Assembly (NCBI GenBank): GCA_050011095.1
Contig: JBEKJU010000032.1
Location: 1-33,139 of the forward strand
Direction: 5' to 3'
From: JBEKJU01 sp050011095
Lineage (GTDB): Bacteria; Desulfobacterota; Syntrophorhabdia; Syntrophorhabdales; WCHB1-27
DNA: 33,139 nucleotides
Shown: positions 14,397 through 22,121 of the stretch, piece by piece
How positions within the stretch are numbered: position 1 is the first letter of the stretch
How the letters are laid out: every line of letters begins with the position of its first letter
Translations under genes and position numbers: made by a program
Notes under the pieces: generated by a model
Told to the model about the DNA's origin: nothing
Databases searched by the model: none
Seen by the model: only the letters and a program-made list of their open reading frames with translations

Positions 14397-16040
14397 GTGC
14401 ACCTCGATGAAAACGCGCTGCTGGTGCTGAGGAAGAGGTACCTCATCAAGGATGAGGCCGGTAGTCCGCTTGAGACAGCCGACGGGCTTTTCCGGAGGGT
14501 CGCCTCATCTGTTGCGGCAGCTGAGGACAATTACCGGGACGGCAAGCGGGAGGAGGTGGACGAGGCCTTTTACCGGATGATGGTCAACCTCGAATTCCTT
14601 CCCAACTCCCCTACCCTCATGAACGCGGGCCGTCCGTTGGGCCAGCTCGCCGCATGCTTCGTGCTGCCCATCGAGGACTCCCTCGATTCCATCTTCGATC
14701 AGGTGAAGCTTACGGCGAAACTCCATCAGGCGGGCGGGGGAACGGGATTTTCCTTCTCCCGCCTCCGGCCGAAGGACGACGTGGTCAGATCGACGATGGG
14801 TGCGGCAAGCGGGCCTGTCTCCTTCATACGCGTCTTCAATTGCGCCACCGACGTGATGAAGCAGGGGGGCACGCGGCGCGGCGCGAATATGGGCGTTCTC
14901 AGGATCGACCATCCGGACATAGAAGAGTTCGTGACGATCAAGAGGGACCCGGCAGAGCTGACGAACTTCAATCTCTCGGTAGCGGTGACGGACGATTTCA
15001 TGCGCGCCTATAAGGGCGACGGTGATTTCCCGCTCGTAAATCCGAGGACGAAAAAGGAGGTAAGGACGGTCAAGGCAAGGGGCCTGTTGAAGCTCATTGC
15101 CGAATCTGCCTGGGCCTCCGGCGAGCCGGGCGTGATCTTTATCGATACCGTAAACTCGGCAAATCCGACGCCGCTCCTAGGGGAGATCGAGGCGACCAAT
15201 CCATGCGGCGAGCAGCCCCTGCTTCCCTATGAGTCCTGCTGCCTCGGGTCAATCAACCTTTCAAAACTCGCCACGAAGGGCGATATAAACCGGGAAAGGC
15301 TCAAGGAGCTGACCCACCTCTCCGTCCGCTTCCTGGACAATGTGATCAACGTCAGCACCTACCCTTCCCCCGAGATCATCAGGATCACCAGGGCAAACCG
15401 CAAGATCGGCCTCGGCGTTATGGGTTTTGCCCACCTCCTCATCCGGCTCGGCCTTCCCTACGATTCTCCCCAGGCCGAATCACTGGGCGAAAAAGTCATC
15501 AGCTTCATCGAAAGGGAATCGAAGATCGCATCAAAGCTCCTGGCGGATGAACGGGGACCCTTCCCCAACTTCAAGGGAAGCCTGTGGGACAAAAGAAACC
15601 TTCCCCAGCGCAACGCCACGACCACGACGATCGCACCCACGGGGACGTTGAGCATCATTGCGGGAACGTCGAGCGGCATCGAGCCGATCTTTGACATACA
15701 GTACAGCCGGCTGCTTCTCGGCGGGATAGAGGTGCAGGTGGAAGACCCCCTGTGGCGGGAAATCAAGGACCGGCCGGATGCCGGCGAGAGACGGGAAAGA
15801 CTCTTTCGGAAGGCGTACGAGGTGGCGCCCCTCTATCATCTGAGGATTCAGAGAACCTTTCAGGACCACGTAGACAACGCGGTCTCGAAGACCATCAATC
15901 TCCCCGAAACCGCCACCCCCGATGATATCCTCACCATATATGTGGAAGCCCATGGGATGGGGCTCAAGGGCACGACAATTTTCAGGAACAAGAGTCGCGA
16001 CCACCAGATACTTTCCTGCGGGACCCATCAGATATGCTGA
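14397..16040 (+). CDS. nrdJ: Adenosylcobalamin-dependent ribonucleotide reductase, class II
   Basis: The 547-residue enzyme reduces ribonucleotides to deoxyribonucleotides using a radical from adenosylcobalamin. Catalytic residues are visible: redox cysteines C87 (QLAACFVLP) and C281 (YESCCLG), and the radical-site motif N268, C270, E272 in ATNPCGEQ. The glycine-rich loop GGGTGFSF is at 113-120, and TRRGANMGVL follows. It lacks an N-terminal ATP-cone, and its C-terminus ends SCGTHQIC, a simple cysteine pair without a zinc-ribbon tail, so it is a short form. The start is a GTG at 14397 with AAGGAA seven bases upstream. The gene is convergent with ychF. This oxygen-indifferent class suits an anaerobe. 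Confidence 0.92.
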   Translation: MHLDENALLVLRKRYLIKDEAGSPLETADGLFRRVASSVAAAEDNYRDGKREEVDEAFYRMMVNLEFLPNSPTLMNAGRPLGQLAACFVLPIEDSLDSIFDQVKLTAKLHQAGGGTGFSFSRLRPKDDVVRSTMGAASGPVSFIRVFNCATDVMKQGGTRRGANMGVLRIDHPDIEEFVTIKRDPAELTNFNLSVAVTDDFMRAYKGDGDFPLVNPRTKKEVRTVKARGLLKLIAESAWASGEPGVIFIDTVNSANPTPLLGEIEATNPCGEQPLLPYESCCLGSINLSKLATKGDINRERLKELTHLSVRFLDNVINVSTYPSPEIIRITRANRKIGLGVMGFAHLLIRLGLPYDSPQAESLGEKVISFIERESKIASKLLADERGPFPNFKGSLWDKRNLPQRNATTTTIAPTGTLSIIAGTSSGIEPIFDIQYSRLLLGGIEVQVEDPLWREIKDRPDAGERRERLFRKAYEVAPLYHLRIQRTFQDHVDNAVSKTINLPETATPDDILTIYVEAHGMGLKGTTIFRNKSRDHQILSCGTHQIC

Positions 16041-16069
16041 TGTTCCCCCCGGCCGGTCGGCGTCCCTGC

Positions 16070-17158
16070 CTACACGTTGAACCGGATATGGAGTATATCC
16101 CCGTCCTGCACGATATATTCCTTGCCCTCGATTTTCACCAGGCCCTTTTCCCTGGCCGCATGCTCGGAGCCGAGCCTCGTAAAATCCTCGTACCGTATGA
16201 CCTCGGCCTTGATAAAACCCCGCTCCATGTCGGAATGTATCCGGCCGGCGGCCTTCACGACGGGCGTGTTCTTCCTGACCGTCCAGGCCCGCATCTCCTT
16301 GCCCACGACCGTGTAGAACGTGATGAGGTCGAGGATGTCGTAACCGACCCTGATGATTTTCTCTATGCCCACCTCCCTCATGTTGTACATCTCCATGAAG
16401 TCCGCCCGCTCGCCGGCAGGCAAAAGGGCCAGCTCCTCTTCGAGTTTTCCCGAGATGTAGACGACGGGCCGCTTCCTCTCGCGCGCGGGACCCTCGATTG
16501 ACTCAAGGGGCACATTTTCCAGGTCCTTCTCGTCGATATTAACTATATAGAAGACCGGTTTCGCCGTGATGAGGCTGAAGGACGCAAGAACCTCCCGCGC
16601 CTCCGGCGAGAGCGCGTCCCTGTCGATGAACCGGCCCGCCTCCAGGTCCCTCTTCACCGTGAGGAGCACGTCGTGTTCCTGATCGTGCTTCTCCTTCGAC
16701 ACCCGCGCCAGCCGCTCTATCTTGCCGATGCGCTCCTCGACGATCTCCAGGTCAGCGATGATGATCTCCGTCTCTATGGTTTCGATATCCCTTCCCGGAT
16801 CGATGGTGGCGTAGACATGCGGGACGTTACCTGCCTCAAAGCATCTCACCACATGGGCCACGGCGTCAACCTCCCGTATCTCTCCCAGGAACCTGTTGCC
16901 CAGGCCCTCGCCCTTGTGGGCATCCTTGACGAGGCCGGCGATATCGATGAATTCGATGGTGGTGGGTGTCACCTTCTCGGGTACGATCAGCCGGGCCAGG
17001 TTCGATAGCCGGTCATCGGGCACGGGAACGACGCCCGTGTTGGGCTCGATGGTACAAAACGGATAGGGCTGGGCCGCTACAGAGAGGGCGGTCAGCGCAT
17101 TGAATATGGTCGACTTGCCAGCATTGGGAAGTCCGATGATGCCGCAGGAAAAACCCAT
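16070..17158 (-). CDS. ychF: YchF/Obg-like ATPase
   Basis: The complete 362-residue P-loop protein has G1 GLPNAGKST (9-17), the switch region with TTIEFIDIAGLV (61-72), and NIDEKDL, the altered G4 motif of the family. The family prefers ATP over GTP because it lacks the usual NKxD specificity motif. The C-terminal TGS-type domain ends with EGKEYIVQDGDILHIRFNV. YchF binds ribosomes and is linked to oxidative-stress responses. It is the last gene of the ispE-to-ychF run, 46 bases after pth. Confidence 0.96.
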   Translation of the reverse strand: MGFSCGIIGLPNAGKSTIFNALTALSVAAQPYPFCTIEPNTGVVPVPDDRLSNLARLIVPEKVTPTTIEFIDIAGLVKDAHKGEGLGNRFLGEIREVDAVAHVVRCFEAGNVPHVYATIDPGRDIETIETEIIIADLEIVEERIGKIERLARVSKEKHDQEHDVLLTVKRDLEAGRFIDRDALSPEAREVLASFSLITAKPVFYIVNIDEKDLENVPLESIEGPARERKRPVVYISGKLEEELALLPAGERADFMEMYNMREVGIEKIIRVGYDILDLITFYTVVGKEMRAWTVRKNTPVVKAAGRIHSDMERGFIKAEVIRYEDFTRLGSEHAAREKGLVKIEGKEYIVQDGDILHIRFNV

Positions 17159-17204
17159 TTTTCTCTCCTTCGGCGATGAATCCGCGAATCGGATGCGCGC
17201 GGGG

Positions 17205-17753
17205 TCACGACCTGTTAAAGAGGTTCATCGCCTGTTCGAACCCCTCGGAGAGGAAGGCGTGAAGGGCGTCGACGGCCCTGTCGAGCGCCTGGTCAAGGAC
17301 GGGCGCCTCCTCCTTCGTGAAACGGGAGAGCACGTAATCCTCTGGCGGTATGGACGGGTCCCTGCCTATCCCTATCTTTATCCGGAAAAATTGGCGCGTC
17401 CGGAGGGAGTCCGCCACGGACCGCACGCCCTTGTGGCCGCCGTCACCCCCGTCTTGCCTGATCTTCATCCTCCCGAATTCCATATCGAGGTCGTCGTGGA
17501 CGACGATAAGATTTTCCGGCGGGATATTCCTCTTTCGCATCAAGGAGGAGACCGGCCCCCCCGAGAGGTTCATGAACGTGTCCGGCCTTGCGAGGAGGGT
17601 GTCGTCCGCCTCGCCCACGATGCAGCCGGCTACCTTCCTCGCAAGGACGATCCCCCTTCTTTCCGAAAACCTGTCGAGGACGAGATAGCCCATGTTGTGC
17701 CTGGTGTTCCGGTAGGCCGCGCCCTTATTGCCAAGACCGCAGATGAGGAACAA
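17205..17753 (-). CDS. pth: Peptidyl-tRNA hydrolase
   Basis: The 182-residue enzyme releases tRNA from peptidyl-tRNAs that fall off the ribosome. Active-site positions are N9 (GLGNKG), catalytic H19 (NTRHNMG), M61 and N62 (FMNLSGG), and D87 (VVHDDLD). At the position usually occupied by asparagine in GGHNG, this protein has K108 (GGHKG), a difference from the E. coli enzyme. The ATG at 17753 is six bases after the rplY stop, so the two genes are co-transcribed, which is a common pairing. Confidence 0.95.
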   Translation of the reverse strand: MFLICGLGNKGAAYRNTRHNMGYLVLDRFSERRGIVLARKVAGCIVGEADDTLLARPDTFMNLSGGPVSSLMRKRNIPPENLIVVHDDLDMEFGRMKIRQDGGDGGHKGVRSVADSLRTRQFFRIKIGIGRDPSIPPEDYVLSRFTKEEAPVLDQALDRAVDALHAFLSEGFEQAMNLFNRS

Positions 17754-17759
17754 AAACGA

Positions 17760-18383
17760 TCATTCCTCCTTGGGTGTCCCTTCCTCCGCTGCCGCCTGCG
17801 CAGCCGCCTCCACCTTCTCCTCTGCCTCGGGCGGGGTTACGCCCACGACGGCCACGTCGGGATGATCGAGGAGTTTGACGCCGGGCAGCGATATCTCCTG
17901 AATGTGAATGGAATCACCGATGTCCAGATTCGATATGTCGACGTCGATCCTTTCCGGGATCTGTCCCGGCAGACTCTCGACCATGACCGTCCGCAGGTGC
18001 TGCTCCACCACGCCGCCTTTCACGACGCCCACCGACGCACCGGTCAAATGGATCGGGACCTCGACCTGGACCACCCTTTCCATCGACACCTGAAGAAAGT
18101 CTATGTGAAGCACGCCGCGGTCGACGGGCGCCTTCTGGACGTTCTTTATCATCACCGGTCTTTCCTGCACGGTCCCGGCGTCATTCAGGTCCATTTTGAT
18201 GATCGCGTTGCTCCTCATATGGGCTTCGAGGAGCCTCCAGTCCTTCGATGAGACGGAAAGGGCAACGGGTGTCACATCCCTCCCGTAGAGGATCGCGGGA
18301 ATGCCGCCCTGACTCCTGAGCTTGCGGGCAGGCCCCTTTCCCCTCCCATTCCTCGTCTCCGCCTGTATCCGTATTTCTTCCAT
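17760..18383 (-). CDS. rplY: 50S ribosomal protein L25 (long, Ctc type)
   Basis: The 207-residue product is the two-domain form. The N-terminal 5S-rRNA-binding L25 domain is at about 1-95 (start IRIQAETRNGRGKGPARKLR, then GGIPAILYGRDVTPVALSV). The C-terminal beta domain follows to about residue 185 (LPGQIPERIDVDISNLDIGDSIHI). The tail is Glu/Ala-rich (EEKVEAAAQAAAEEGTPKEE). It binds 5S rRNA in the large subunit. It sits between prs and pth, the usual order in this group. Confidence 0.95.
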   Translation of the reverse strand: MEEIRIQAETRNGRGKGPARKLRSQGGIPAILYGRDVTPVALSVSSKDWRLLEAHMRSNAIIKMDLNDAGTVQERPVMIKNVQKAPVDRGVLHIDFLQVSMERVVQVEVPIHLTGASVGVVKGGVVEQHLRTVMVESLPGQIPERIDVDISNLDIGDSIHIQEISLPGVKLLDHPDVAVVGVTPPEAEEKVEAAAQAAAEEGTPKEE

Positions 18384-18400
18384 GACCCGACCTCCTGTGA

Positions 18401-19339
18401 TTACACAAACAACGAGCTTACCGACGCCTCGTTATGTATTCTCCTGATCGCCTCGCCCAGGATGGGTGAGACGTCGAGGACCTTCACCCTCTGAAGCTCT
18501 TTCGACTTCCCCTTCAGGGGGATGGTGTTCGTGATGACCAGCTCGTAGATGGGAGAATTGTTCAGCTTCTCGACCGCATCTCCCGACAGCACCGCGTGGG
18601 TGCAGCATGCGTAGACCCGGCTTGCGCCATCCCTTTTCAGGGCCTCCGCGGACTGGACTATCGTCCCGCCCGTATCGAGCATATCGTCGAGAAGGATCGC
18701 AACCTTTCCCTTCACATCTCCCACGATGTGCATCACCTTCGAAACATTGGCCTTTTCTCTCCGCTTGTCAATAATGGCGATGGAGGCGTCCAGGAGCCTC
18801 TTCGCAAGCTCCCTGGCCCTCTCCACTCCCCCCGCGTCGGGGGAGACCACCACCACCTGTTCGTCGATACCCTTGAAATATTCGAGCTGAACAGGCAGCG
18901 CGTAAAGATGGTCCACGGGAATGTTGAAAAAGCCCTGGATCTGTCCGACGTGAAGGTCCATGGCGAGTATCCTCGACGCGCCCGCCGCCTCGATCAGGTC
19001 GGCCACCAGCCTCGCCGTGATAGGCGCCCTCGGCGCCACCTTTCTGTCCTGTCTTCCGTAGCCGTAGTAGGGGATAACCACATTTACCCGCGCCACGGAG
19101 GCACGCTTCAAGGCATCGAGCATGACAAGCAGCTCCATCAGGTTCTCGTTGACCGGCGGACACGTGGGCTGGATGAGGAAGATGTCCATGCCCCTCACCG
19201 ATTCCTCGATCTCCACCTGGATCTCGCCGTCGCTGAAGGTGCCGACGCTCGCCTTTCCCATTTTGACCTTGAGATAACCGCATATCCGTTCCACCAGCTC
19301 TTTGTTGGCGGTGCCGGTGAATATCCTTAGTTGGTCCAC
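18401..19339 (-). CDS. prs: Ribose-phosphate pyrophosphokinase
   Basis: The 312-residue enzyme makes PRPP from ribose 5-phosphate and ATP, feeding purine, pyrimidine, histidine and NAD synthesis. Visible signatures are the N-terminal RIFTGTANKELVERI, the catalytic flexible-loop region YYGYGRQDRKVAPRAPI, the metal/ribose site MDLHVGQIQGFFNIPVDHL, and the PRPP-binding loop VAILLDDMLDTGGTI. Length matches the class I family. The tRNA-Gln gene lies just upstream on the same strand, a conserved arrangement in related bacteria. Confidence 0.97.
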   Translation of the reverse strand: MDQLRIFTGTANKELVERICGYLKVKMGKASVGTFSDGEIQVEIEESVRGMDIFLIQPTCPPVNENLMELLVMLDALKRASVARVNVVIPYYGYGRQDRKVAPRAPITARLVADLIEAAGASRILAMDLHVGQIQGFFNIPVDHLYALPVQLEYFKGIDEQVVVVSPDAGGVERARELAKRLLDASIAIIDKRREKANVSKVMHIVGDVKGKVAILLDDMLDTGGTIVQSAEALKRDGASRVYACCTHAVLSGDAVEKLNNSPIYELVITNTIPLKGKSKELQRVKVLDVSPILGEAIRRIHNEASVSSLFV

Positions 19340-19379
19340 TTACCCATCCTCCTCACAGAATCACGGTCGTTAAAAAAAG

Positions 19380-19451
19380 CTGGGGTGGGAGGATTCGAAC
19401 CTCCGAATGCGGGCTCCAAAGGCCCGAGTCTTACCGCTTGACGACACCCCA
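19380..19451 (-). tRNA. tRNA-Gln (anticodon TTG)
   Basis: On the minus strand the acceptor TGGGGTG pairs with CACCCCA and the discriminator is G. The anticodon stem CGGGC/GCCCG encloses CTTTGGA, giving TTG. The T-arm GGAGG/CCTCC encloses TTCGAAT. No CCA is encoded. A T-run follows the gene at 19373-19379 (minus-strand TTTTTTT), which may limit read-through into prs. Confidence 0.95.
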
Positions 19452-19465
19452 ATCCGTGCTGATTC

Positions 19466-19732
19466 TTACTGACCTATTTTGTTAAGCTCCTGCTCGTACG
19501 CGTTGAGCACCCTCGACTCTATCCTCTGCCGGGTTTCGCTGTTCAGGGGGTGCACGGTGTCCCTGTACGAGCCGTCTTTCATCTTCTTGCTCGGCATGGC
19601 CACGAACAGCTTGCTGTCGCCGTCAATCACCTTGAGGTCTCTGATGATGAAGCATTCATCAAAAATAACAGAAGCGTATGCCTTCACTTTCTTCTCGTTA
19701 ACCGGGTAGATCTTCACATCGGTGATTTCCAT
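19466..19732 (-). CDS. spoVG: SpoVG-family RNA/DNA-binding regulator
   Basis: The 88-residue product matches SpoVG along its whole length: MEITDVKIYPV, KAYASVIFDECFIIRDLKVIDG, then FVAMPSKKMKDGSYRDTVHPLN and the helix RQRIESRVLNAYEQEL. In Firmicutes SpoVG affects septation and capsule genes; in other phyla its role is unclear but it binds nucleic acids. The start overlaps the end of ispE by 19 bases, with GAGGGAGGAGAGCG as ribosome site, so the two are translated from the same message. Confidence 0.95.
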   Translation of the reverse strand: MEITDVKIYPVNEKKVKAYASVIFDECFIIRDLKVIDGDSKLFVAMPSKKMKDGSYRDTVHPLNSETRQRIESRVLNAYEQELNKIGQ

Positions 19733-20580
19733 CGCTCTCCTCCCTCAATGCTGTGGGCTATGAAGACACTTCCAAGACCTCCTAACTCTTCCAAAGCTTT
19801 TCGTGCACCTCTTTCATCCTCAAATATGCCGAAAACAGCGGACCCGCTCCCGCTCATGAGCGAACCCAGCGCTCCGGCCTCGGTCAGCCGTTCCTTTATT
19901 GTCTTTATTGCAGGACATAGTGAAAAAGCGACATCTTCCAGGTCGTTCTCCAAAATATCGGCGATGCCGGTGGCATGGGAAAATTTTCCCGAGACTGTAA
20001 CGTCATTTTTGTCTTTTGTCAACACGATTCTTAAGCCATTGTATACATCTCTCGTGCTGATGGCGATATTCGGATAGACCACCACGTACCACATGGCCGG
20101 CAGATCGATGGGGCTCACCCGTTCGCCGACCCCCCTTATGATGCACGATTTTCCATACAGAAAAAGGGGCACGTCGGCGCCTACCCGCCTGCCCAGCTCC
20201 CCAAGCTCGGCCCCCTCTGCCGGCAGGTCCCAGATACGCACCAGCTCTTTCATGACCGTGGCCGCGTTCCCGCTGCCTCCCCCCAGCCCGCTGCCGAGAG
20301 GGATGCGTTTTTCGACGTCCACCTCCACACCCGCCGCAATCCCGTACCGCTCTCTCAAAAGCATGACCGCCCTGTAGATCGTATTGGCCGGCCCGTCCGG
20401 CAAAAGACCGCGATCATCCCTGATTACCACCTGCCCGCCCCGCGTCTCCCGGATGTGTATGACGTCGCAGAGGGAGATGACATCGACGATGCTCACGAGA
20501 TCGTGGTAGCCGTCAGGCCGCTTCGAGACGACCTTCAAATATAGGTTCACCTTGGCCGGTGAAAGTAGCTCATGCTCCAT
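19714..20580 (-). CDS. ispE: 4-diphosphocytidyl-2-C-methyl-D-erythritol kinase
   Basis: The 288-residue GHMP kinase phosphorylates CDP-methylerythritol in the non-mevalonate isoprenoid pathway. Landmarks are LSPAKVNLYLKVVSKRPDGYHDL near the start, the ATP-binding glycine motif PLGSGLGGGSGNAATV near residue 95, and LMSGSGSAVFGIF near the C-terminus. The start at 20580 follows GGGAGCACA; an ATG at 20601 would add seven residues. It lies 59 bases after the RNase G stop. Confidence 0.95.
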   Translation of the reverse strand: MEHELLSPAKVNLYLKVVSKRPDGYHDLVSIVDVISLCDVIHIRETRGGQVVIRDDRGLLPDGPANTIYRAVMLLRERYGIAAGVEVDVEKRIPLGSGLGGGSGNAATVMKELVRIWDLPAEGAELGELGRRVGADVPLFLYGKSCIIRGVGERVSPIDLPAMWYVVVYPNIAISTRDVYNGLRIVLTKDKNDVTVSGKFSHATGIADILENDLEDVAFSLCPAIKTIKERLTEAGALGSLMSGSGSAVFGIFEDERGARKALEELGGLGSVFIAHSIEGGERWKSPM

Positions 20581-20639
20581 TGTGCTCCCATGGGCCGCCA
20601 TAGTCCCCGACCGGCGGCGCGTGAAGGGTTTAGGGTCAT

Positions 20640-22121
20640 TTACTGTAAAGCCCTCACCTCAAAATTATCTATTATGAAGGCGGAATTAGCAATAATATTA
20701 ATTTTCGCGCCGTAGGTCGTCTCCAGGTATTCTATGGACGCCTTCTCCTCTTCGAACAGGAGGCGCGCCACTTCCCTGGCGAGGAAGACATTGAACTGCT
20801 TCCCCTCCCCCTTTCTGCATAAAACCCGAAGATTTCGGAGCACCTCGTAGCATACGGTGTAGCGCGATTTGATGTAACTCGAGCCGTCGCACGTGGGGCA
20901 GGTCTCGGTCAGCATGCTGACCACGTTCTCCCGCGTCCTCTTTCTCGTCAACTGGACGAGCCCCAATTCGCTGATCGGATAGGCGAAGGTCTTTATCCTG
21001 TCCTTCTTGAACGCGTCGAGAAGCGCCTGGAACACGGTCTCCCTGGAGTCTTTCCGCTCCATATCGATAAAATCGACGATAATGATGCCCCCCACGTTCC
21101 TTAGCCTTGTCTGGTACGCGATCTCTTTGACCGCCTCCAGGTTCGTCCGGAGAATGGTGTCTTCGAGCCCCTTCTTGCCGAGATACTTACCCGTATTGAC
21201 GTCGATGACGGTAAGGGCCTCGGTGTAATCGAAGACGATGTAGCCCCCCGACTTCAGCCATATCTTCTTCTGGGTCAGCTTGGATATCTCCACCTCGATC
21301 CTGTAGGAGTCGAATATATCTTCTTTCTCGTCAAAATACTCGACCTCGCACCTCCCCTCCGGTAGATACTCCTTAAGGAACTCCTCGATCCTCTTATAAA
21401 GCACGGGGTCGTCGACGACTATCTTCTTCAGGCCATGCGCGTGGAGGTCCCTGATGACGCGCAATATGAGTCTGAGATCGTGGTGAAGCAGGGAGGGCGC
21501 CCTCATCTTCCTCGCCTTCTCCTGTATGCCCTCCCAGATGCGCCGGAGAAAATCGAGGTCCGCGAGAAGCTCGTCCTCCTTCTTCCCCTCGCAGGCGGTC
21601 CGCGCGATCAGGCCGAAGCCCTTGGGGCACATCTCCTTCAGCAGCGAGGCGAGCCTCTTTCGCTCCTCCTCATCCTCTATGCGCCGCGATACCCCGACGT
21701 GCTCGCTCGCCGACATGAGGACGAGCAGCCTGCCGGGAAGGGTGATCCGCGACGTTACCCTCGTGCCCTTCTGGCCGATGGGCTCCCTCGACACCTGCAC
21801 GATGATCTCCTGTCCTTCTTCGAGCACCCCCTCTATGCGCTCGCTCGACTCCACCGCCGTGCCTGTCTCCTCGAAGTCCTCATACACCATCGCGTCGACT
21901 ACTATGTCGGCCACATAGAGGAATGCCGATTTTTCGAGGCCTATGTCGACAAAGGCCGCGTCCATCCCCGGCAGTATCCTGACCACCCTGCCCTTGTAGA
22001 TATTGCCGACGATGCTCCTGTCGTTCTTCCTCTCGACGAAAAACTCCGTGAGGATGCCGTTCTCCAGGAAAGCAATTCTTGTCTCATGGAAGGTTGCGTT
22101 GATAATCAGCTCGGATGCCAT
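20640..22121 (-). CDS. rng: Ribonuclease G/E family endoribonuclease
   Basis: The 493-residue protein starts with an S1-like RNA-binding region (about 37-125, including IVGNIYKGRVVRILPGMDAAFVDIG). The DNase-I-like catalytic domain follows with magnesium ligands D307 in VIDVNTGKYLG and D350 in IIIVDFIDME. The zinc-link cysteines C408 and C411 lie in ETCPTCDG, and a small C-terminal domain completes it. It lacks the long degradosome-scaffold tail of RNase E, so it is the RNase G-like form that processes rRNA and mRNA. Its start overlaps the radical SAM gene by 38 bases, implying coupled translation. Confidence 0.95.
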   Translation of the reverse strand: MASELIINATFHETRIAFLENGILTEFFVERKNDRSIVGNIYKGRVVRILPGMDAAFVDIGLEKSAFLYVADIVVDAMVYEDFEETGTAVESSERIEGVLEEGQEIIVQVSREPIGQKGTRVTSRITLPGRLLVLMSASEHVGVSRRIEDEEERKRLASLLKEMCPKGFGLIARTACEGKKEDELLADLDFLRRIWEGIQEKARKMRAPSLLHHDLRLILRVIRDLHAHGLKKIVVDDPVLYKRIEEFLKEYLPEGRCEVEYFDEKEDIFDSYRIEVEISKLTQKKIWLKSGGYIVFDYTEALTVIDVNTGKYLGKKGLEDTILRTNLEAVKEIAYQTRLRNVGGIIIVDFIDMERKDSRETVFQALLDAFKKDRIKTFAYPISELGLVQLTRKRTRENVVSMLTETCPTCDGSSYIKSRYTVCYEVLRNLRVLCRKGEGKQFNVFLAREVARLLFEEEKASIEYLETTYGAKINIIANSAFIIDNFEVRALQ

